In this document: one piece after another, positions 61,098 to 64,000 of the stretch
Numbering within the stretch: the first letter of the stretch is position 1
Layout of the letters: each line of letters begins with the position of its first letter
Origin: Enterococcus sp. DIV1094
GTDB lineage: Bacteria > Bacillota > Bacilli > Lactobacillales > Enterococcaceae
Direction: 5' to 3'
Length of the DNA stretch: 64,000 nt
Assembly: GCF_017316305.2 (NCBI RefSeq)
Contig: NZ_CP147250.1
Location: forward strand, 1,260,001 to 1,324,000
Notes under the pieces: model-generated
Seen by the model: the letters and a program-made list of their open reading frames with translations, nothing else
What the model was told of the DNA's origin: nothing
The model's database searches: none
Translations under genes and position numbers: made by a program

Positions 61098-61149
61098 AAA
61101 AAACAGCCCCATCATCTCTTATAATAATAAAAGATGATGAGGCTGTCTT
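61098..61149 (-). terminator. gpmA terminator
   Basis: On the minus strand AGACAGCCTCATCATCTTTT pairs with AAGAGATGATGGGGCTGTTT across a short AT loop, then a T-run. It lies 20 bases past the gpmA stop and may also end the CPBP transcript. Confidence 0.82.
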
Positions 61150-61168
61150 ACTTATAATAGAGTATCTA

Positions 61169-61855
61169 TTATAAGTAGTATTTTTTGATAACAGTCAAGT
61201 CGTCGTTTAATTCATAAACAAGTGGTTGACCTGTTGGGATTTCAAGATCCATGATGTCTTCATCAGAGATTCCTTCGATGTGTTTTGCTAATGCGCGTAA
61301 AGAGTTACCGTGTGCAGCAACTAAGACAGTTTTGTTGTCTAACAAAGCTGGTGCAATTTCGTCTTGCCAGAATGGCAATGCGCGTTCTAAAGTAACTTTC
61401 AAGTTTTCGCCACCAGGTACGTCGCGTTTGTCTAACATTGCATAACGACGATCGTTTGCTGCTGAACCTTCATCAGTTGCTTCCATTAATGGAGGAAGAG
61501 TGTCATATGAACGACGCCAGATGTGAACTTGTTCGTCACCGTATTTTTCTGCTGTTTCTTTTTTATTTAGACCTTGTAATTTACCATAATGACGTTCGTT
61601 TAAGCGCCATGATTTGATTTGTGGTACCCAAAGTTGATCTGAGTATTCTAAAATCAAGTTACAAGTTTTGATAGCACGAGTTAATACAGAAGTATAAGCA
61701 ACATCAAATTCAATTCCAGCTTCTTTGATTTTACGTCCGCCTTCTTTTGCTTCTTCGATTCCTTCTGGTGCTAGGTTTACATCAGCCCAACCAGTAAATT
61801 GGTTCAATGCATTCCATTCGCTAAGACCGTGACGAGAAAAAACTAATTTTGGCAT
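61169..61855 (-). CDS. gpmA: 2,3-bisphosphoglycerate-dependent phosphoglycerate mutase
   Basis: 228 residues. SRHGLSEWN carries the phosphohistidine, [15 protein letters not shown] the substrate-binding residues, and [11 protein letters not shown] the second catalytic histidine. It interconverts 3- and 2-phosphoglycerate in glycolysis. AGGAG precedes ATG 61855. The usual RHGQSxWN has L for Q here, a conservative-looking change also seen in lactic acid bacteria as far as I recall. Confidence 0.95.
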   Translation of the reverse strand: MPKLVFSRHGLSEWNALNQFTGWADVNLAPEGIEEAKEGGRKIKEAGIEFDVAYTSVLTRAIKTCNLILEYSDQLWVPQIKSWRLNERHYGKLQGLNKKETAEKYGDEQVHIWRRSYDTLPPLMEATDEGSAANDRRYAMLDKRDVPGGENLKVTLERALPFWQDEIAPALLDNKTVLVAAHGNSLRALAKHIEGISDEDIMDLEIPTGQPLVYELNDDLTVIKKYYL

Positions 61856-61983
61856 GTTTAACTCTCCTTTTAAAAATAAGTGATATTTCTGAAAATTTCA
61901 GTTCTGCCTTATTGTACAATGTTTTTCATAAGATTTCCATTGTAAAATGAAAGCAGTTTGTCCAAAAGGTCACAGGATAACTA

Positions 61984-62053
61984 AAAAAAAGGCTGTGAAA
62001 CAAGCGTTATTACAGAGCTTTGCTCATAAAACTTGTCTAACAACCTTTTTTAT
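61984..62053. terminator. Imperfect long hairpin, probable terminator
   Basis: AAAAAAAGGCTGT...AACAAG pairs imperfectly with CTTGTCTAACAACCTTTTTT. On the minus strand a poly-T follows, fitting an end for the recombinase transcript. Confidence 0.55.
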
Positions 62054-62137
62054 AAATAAGTAAAATAATTTCTGTTTGGTGAGTGGGTGTAGCTTCTAGC
62101 TATCAGATGATGAAATCCTCGAAATTCCACTCGCTCA

Positions 62138-62722
62138 CTAGTTGAATAATTGCTGAATCTCTTTTTCAGGTAGATTGATGTATTTGTAGCAAGTGCCGAC
62201 TGAAACGCCGCATTTGGAAGAAATAAATTGGATCGTTTCTTTCTTTTCATAGTAAAGTCGACGAATTTTTTTGATTGTTTTGGCATCGATTTTTGGTCGA
62301 CCGCCGATTTTTCCTTTTTTACGTGCTTCTTCTAATCCAATCAGTGTGCGTTCTTTGATCAATGCACACTCCATCTCAGCTAATCCTTCCATCAACTGGA
62401 AGTAGACCGTCCCCATAGGTTCGCGAGTATCGATTTTTTCTGTGATGCTGACTAGATGTAACCCACGGTCTTTGAATAATTTCGTGAATTCTGTTAATTG
62501 TCTTGTCGATTTTCCTAAATGGTGAAGTTGGCAAATAACCAATGTATCGCCTTGCTCCATTTTATCGATGACTTTCTCTAAGCAAATTGTGTCAGATAAA
62601 GTATCTTTTTGACCATAAGTTTCGTGAAAAATTTCGTGACAACCAAAATCAGAGAGTTTTTGCATTTGAGCCGTCAAATCGACATCATTGATAGTTGTAC
62701 GTGCATAACCGATAATCTTCAT
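62138..62722 (-). CDS. Serine-recombinase-family protein with substituted catalytic residues
   Basis: 194 residues, resolvase/invertase length: a catalytic-domain fold (about 1-140) and a C-terminal HTH (KTIKKIRRLYYEKKETIQFISSKCGVSVGTCYKYI). In typical resolvases the N-terminus reads GYARVS with nucleophile Ser10; here it is GYARTT (Thr10). The DRLGR motif holding Arg68 and Arg71 reads HHLGK. The ERT and GRPK segments are kept. Three catalytic substitutions suggest it no longer cuts DNA as a normal recombinase and may act as a DNA-binding regulator. No inverted repeats of an invertible segment were noticed around it. Confidence 0.85.
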   Translation of the reverse strand: MKIIGYARTTINDVDLTAQMQKLSDFGCHEIFHETYGQKDTLSDTICLEKVIDKMEQGDTLVICQLHHLGKSTRQLTEFTKLFKDRGLHLVSITEKIDTREPMGTVYFQLMEGLAEMECALIKERTLIGLEEARKKGKIGGRPKIDAKTIKKIRRLYYEKKETIQFISSKCGVSVGTCYKYINLPEKEIQQLFN

Positions 62723-62833
62723 GGTGATTCCTTTCTAGCAAAGTTTTCTAAGTGTTTGAGACAAGTAAAAATGTAGCATAAAGTAACTGAAAAAGATAGT
62801 TTTTTTAGGTATTTTCAACGAATCTCTTTACCA

Positions 62834-63517
62834 TTATTTTTGAAAGGGAGTATCAAGTACATCCACGCCATTTTCAGAGGCAACGACTACCTTTGAAACC
62901 ATATTTAAAAACAAGCCGTGTTCGACCACACCGACTAATTGATCCAAGTAAGCCGCTAATTTTTCAGGGTCTTCGATTCGTTCTAAATGAAGGTCAATAA
63001 TATAATGACCGCTATCTGTTAATACGGTCTCTCCAGCTTCCGTTTGGCGTAAGACAGGTTGATAGTTTTTTTCTTCAAAAAGACGCATCAATTGTTGAGA
63101 ACCATAAGGGATGACTTCGACAGGGAGTGGGAAGCGTCCTAATTGATCGACCATTTTTGACCCATCAACGATCCAGATCGTTTGTTTGGAATACGTTGCA
63201 ACGATCTTTTCAAACAATAGGGCAGCACCGCCACCTTTGATTCCTTGGAAATCCGCGCTGATCTCATCGGCACCATCGATCGTCAAATCGACCATCGAAA
63301 CTTCATCGATACTTTTCAAAGGGATACCTAAGCCTTCTGCTTGTGCTTTTGTGCCGCTAGAAGTAGTGACCCCAGTGATTTTCAATCCTTCTTCACGCAT
63401 GCGACGTCCGATTTCTTCTACCATATAATAAGCAGTTGATCCAGTTCCTAGTCCAACGATCATCCCGTCTTCAACAAATTCTGCTGCTTTGATACCTACT
63501 AATTGTTTTAAGTTCAT
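62834..63517 (-). CDS. rpiA: Ribose-5-phosphate isomerase A
   Basis: 227 residues, full length. [14 protein letters not shown] (phosphate-binding), [11 protein letters not shown] and [14 protein letters not shown] are the RpiA motifs, with the catalytic residues in the last two. It interconverts ribose 5-phosphate and ribulose 5-phosphate in the pentose phosphate pathway. GGAGGG precedes ATG 63517. Confidence 0.95.
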   Translation of the reverse strand: MNLKQLVGIKAAEFVEDGMIVGLGTGSTAYYMVEEIGRRMREEGLKITGVTTSSGTKAQAEGLGIPLKSIDEVSMVDLTIDGADEISADFQGIKGGGAALLFEKIVATYSKQTIWIVDGSKMVDQLGRFPLPVEVIPYGSQQLMRLFEEKNYQPVLRQTEAGETVLTDSGHYIIDLHLERIEDPEKLAAYLDQLVGVVEHGLFLNMVSKVVVASENGVDVLDTPFQK

Positions 63518-63824
63518 TCCTATCCCTCCAGCAATTTTGTAGCTCTTTACTTGCTATTTTAGCTTGATTTCAGCGAAAAAGATAGGGAGCATACCAGAAA
63601 TTTTATGGGACAGAAAAAAATGTATATGTTTGGTTGACAATCTTTTTTATCCATGATATTCTAACCAAGGTGCTTTATCTACAGGTCTCTGTTTAGGGAC
63701 GTGCTGACTGTTTATCAAAGCATATTTGATAAAGATGCATAACTTGCATTTATTTTTTATCGCAAAAAAAGAACCACCTGGATGTGTGGAACTAGATGTG
63801 AATCGTGGGAAGGAGGAACTAGGA
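63518..63824. other. Divergent region between rpiA and rpsL
   Basis: 307 bp. It holds the rpsL promoter (63634-63662) and a 160-nt untranslated leader up to ATG 63825; no ORF. Confidence 0.5.
63634..63662 (+). promoter_or_regulatory. Strong sigma-A promoter of the rpsL operon
   Basis: TTGACA, a 17-bp spacer and TATTCT with an upstream TG (extended -10), 163 bp before rpsL. Confidence 0.8.
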
Positions 63825-64000
63825 ATGCCTACAATTAACCAATTAGTACGTAAACCTCGTAAATCAAAGGTGGAAAAATCTAATTCACCTGCTTTGAACA
63901 AAGGATATAACAGCTTTAAGAAAACTCAAACAAACGTGAACTCTCCTCAAAAACGTGGGGTAGCTACACGTGTGGGTACAATGACACCTAAAAAACCGAA
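63825..64000 (+). CDS. rpsL: Ribosomal protein S12 (partial, runs off the window)
   Basis: 58 complete codons from ATG 63825, behind [19 protein letters not shown] and GTMTPKKP are standard S12; the lysine linked to streptomycin resistance in MTPKK is wild type. GVATR has alanine where many S12 proteins have cysteine. First gene of the str operon (rpsL-rpsG-fus-tuf expected downstream). Confidence 0.95.
   Translation, partial: MPTINQLVRKPRKSKVEKSNSPALNKGYNSFKKTQTNVNSPQKRGVATRVGTMTPKKP

Noticed and set aside
62138..62722. Recombinase gene considered as part of a phase-variable invertible element
   Set aside because: No flanking inverted repeats with a promoter between them were noticed and the catalytic residues are substituted.

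Overview
The window looks like chromosome of a low-GC Gram-positive lactic acid bacterium, most likely Enterococcus (E. faecium-like group). The support is indirect: typical AGGAGG ribosome-binding sites, AT-rich DNA, many PTS and ABC sugar systems, Mga-like and BglG/PRD-type regulators, an LPxTG-type surface protein, and the family relationships of GuaA, CoaA, GpmA, RpiA and S12. I cannot fix the species without a database search.

Layout. 1-1650: end of an RpiR-type regulator, a MazG-like pyrophosphohydrolase and a LOG-family phosphoribohydrolase. 1657-6350: an RpiR regulator divergent from a sugar operon (ChbG deacetylase, PTS EIICB, GH4 6-phospho-glycosidase), with two matching palindromes in the promoter region. 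6500-7650: a methyltransferase behind a leader that can fold as a terminator/antiterminator switch. 7673-11340: a small RiPP locus, with a divergent ABC exporter, a 28-residue Cys-x-Cys precursor, a radical SAM/SPASM maturase (probably starting at ATT) and a PqqD-like recognition protein. 11974-14200: a MetNIQ-type importer. 14589-17400: a secreted beta-sandwich protein and two lipoproteins. 17603-23934: an AraC regulator, a CUT1 sugar ABC importer with an amber stop in one permease, and a YicI-like alpha-xylosidase. 24084-30210 (minus strand): a PRD/EIIA regulator, a galactitol-type PTS, a class II aldolase, a TIM-like isomerase and a YjbQ protein, which look like one catabolic operon for an unknown phosphorylated ketose or polyol. 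31345-35789: an Mga-like regulator divergent from a large repeat-rich surface protein with an FPHTG sorting signal. 36179-39338: an AT-rich insert bounded by a perfect 19-bp direct repeat next to the guaA stop; it carries a TIGR04141/DUF6119-like protein and an HNH nuclease and resembles a mini defence island. 39341-43127: guaA, coaA and a LysR regulator. 43814-46987: a small membrane ORF, an RsmC-like methyltransferase and three tandem paralogues of an unrecognised family. 47320-58804: a complete nucleoside uptake and salvage region (LacI regulator, pdp, deoC, cdd, BmpA, ABC ATPase, two permeases, deoB and two purine nucleoside phosphorylases). 58966-64000: a second secreted beta-sandwich paralogue, a CPBP membrane protease behind a 20-codon overlapping ORF, gpmA, a serine recombinase with substituted catalytic residues, rpiA and the start of rpsL.

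The strongest candidates for something undescribed are the RiPP locus (about 7.67-11.34 kb), the guaA-adjacent insert (36.2-39.3 kb), the attenuator before the methyltransferase (6.55-6.69 kb) and the PTS/aldolase/TIM/YjbQ operon. No tRNA, rRNA, CRISPR array or intact insertion sequence was seen.
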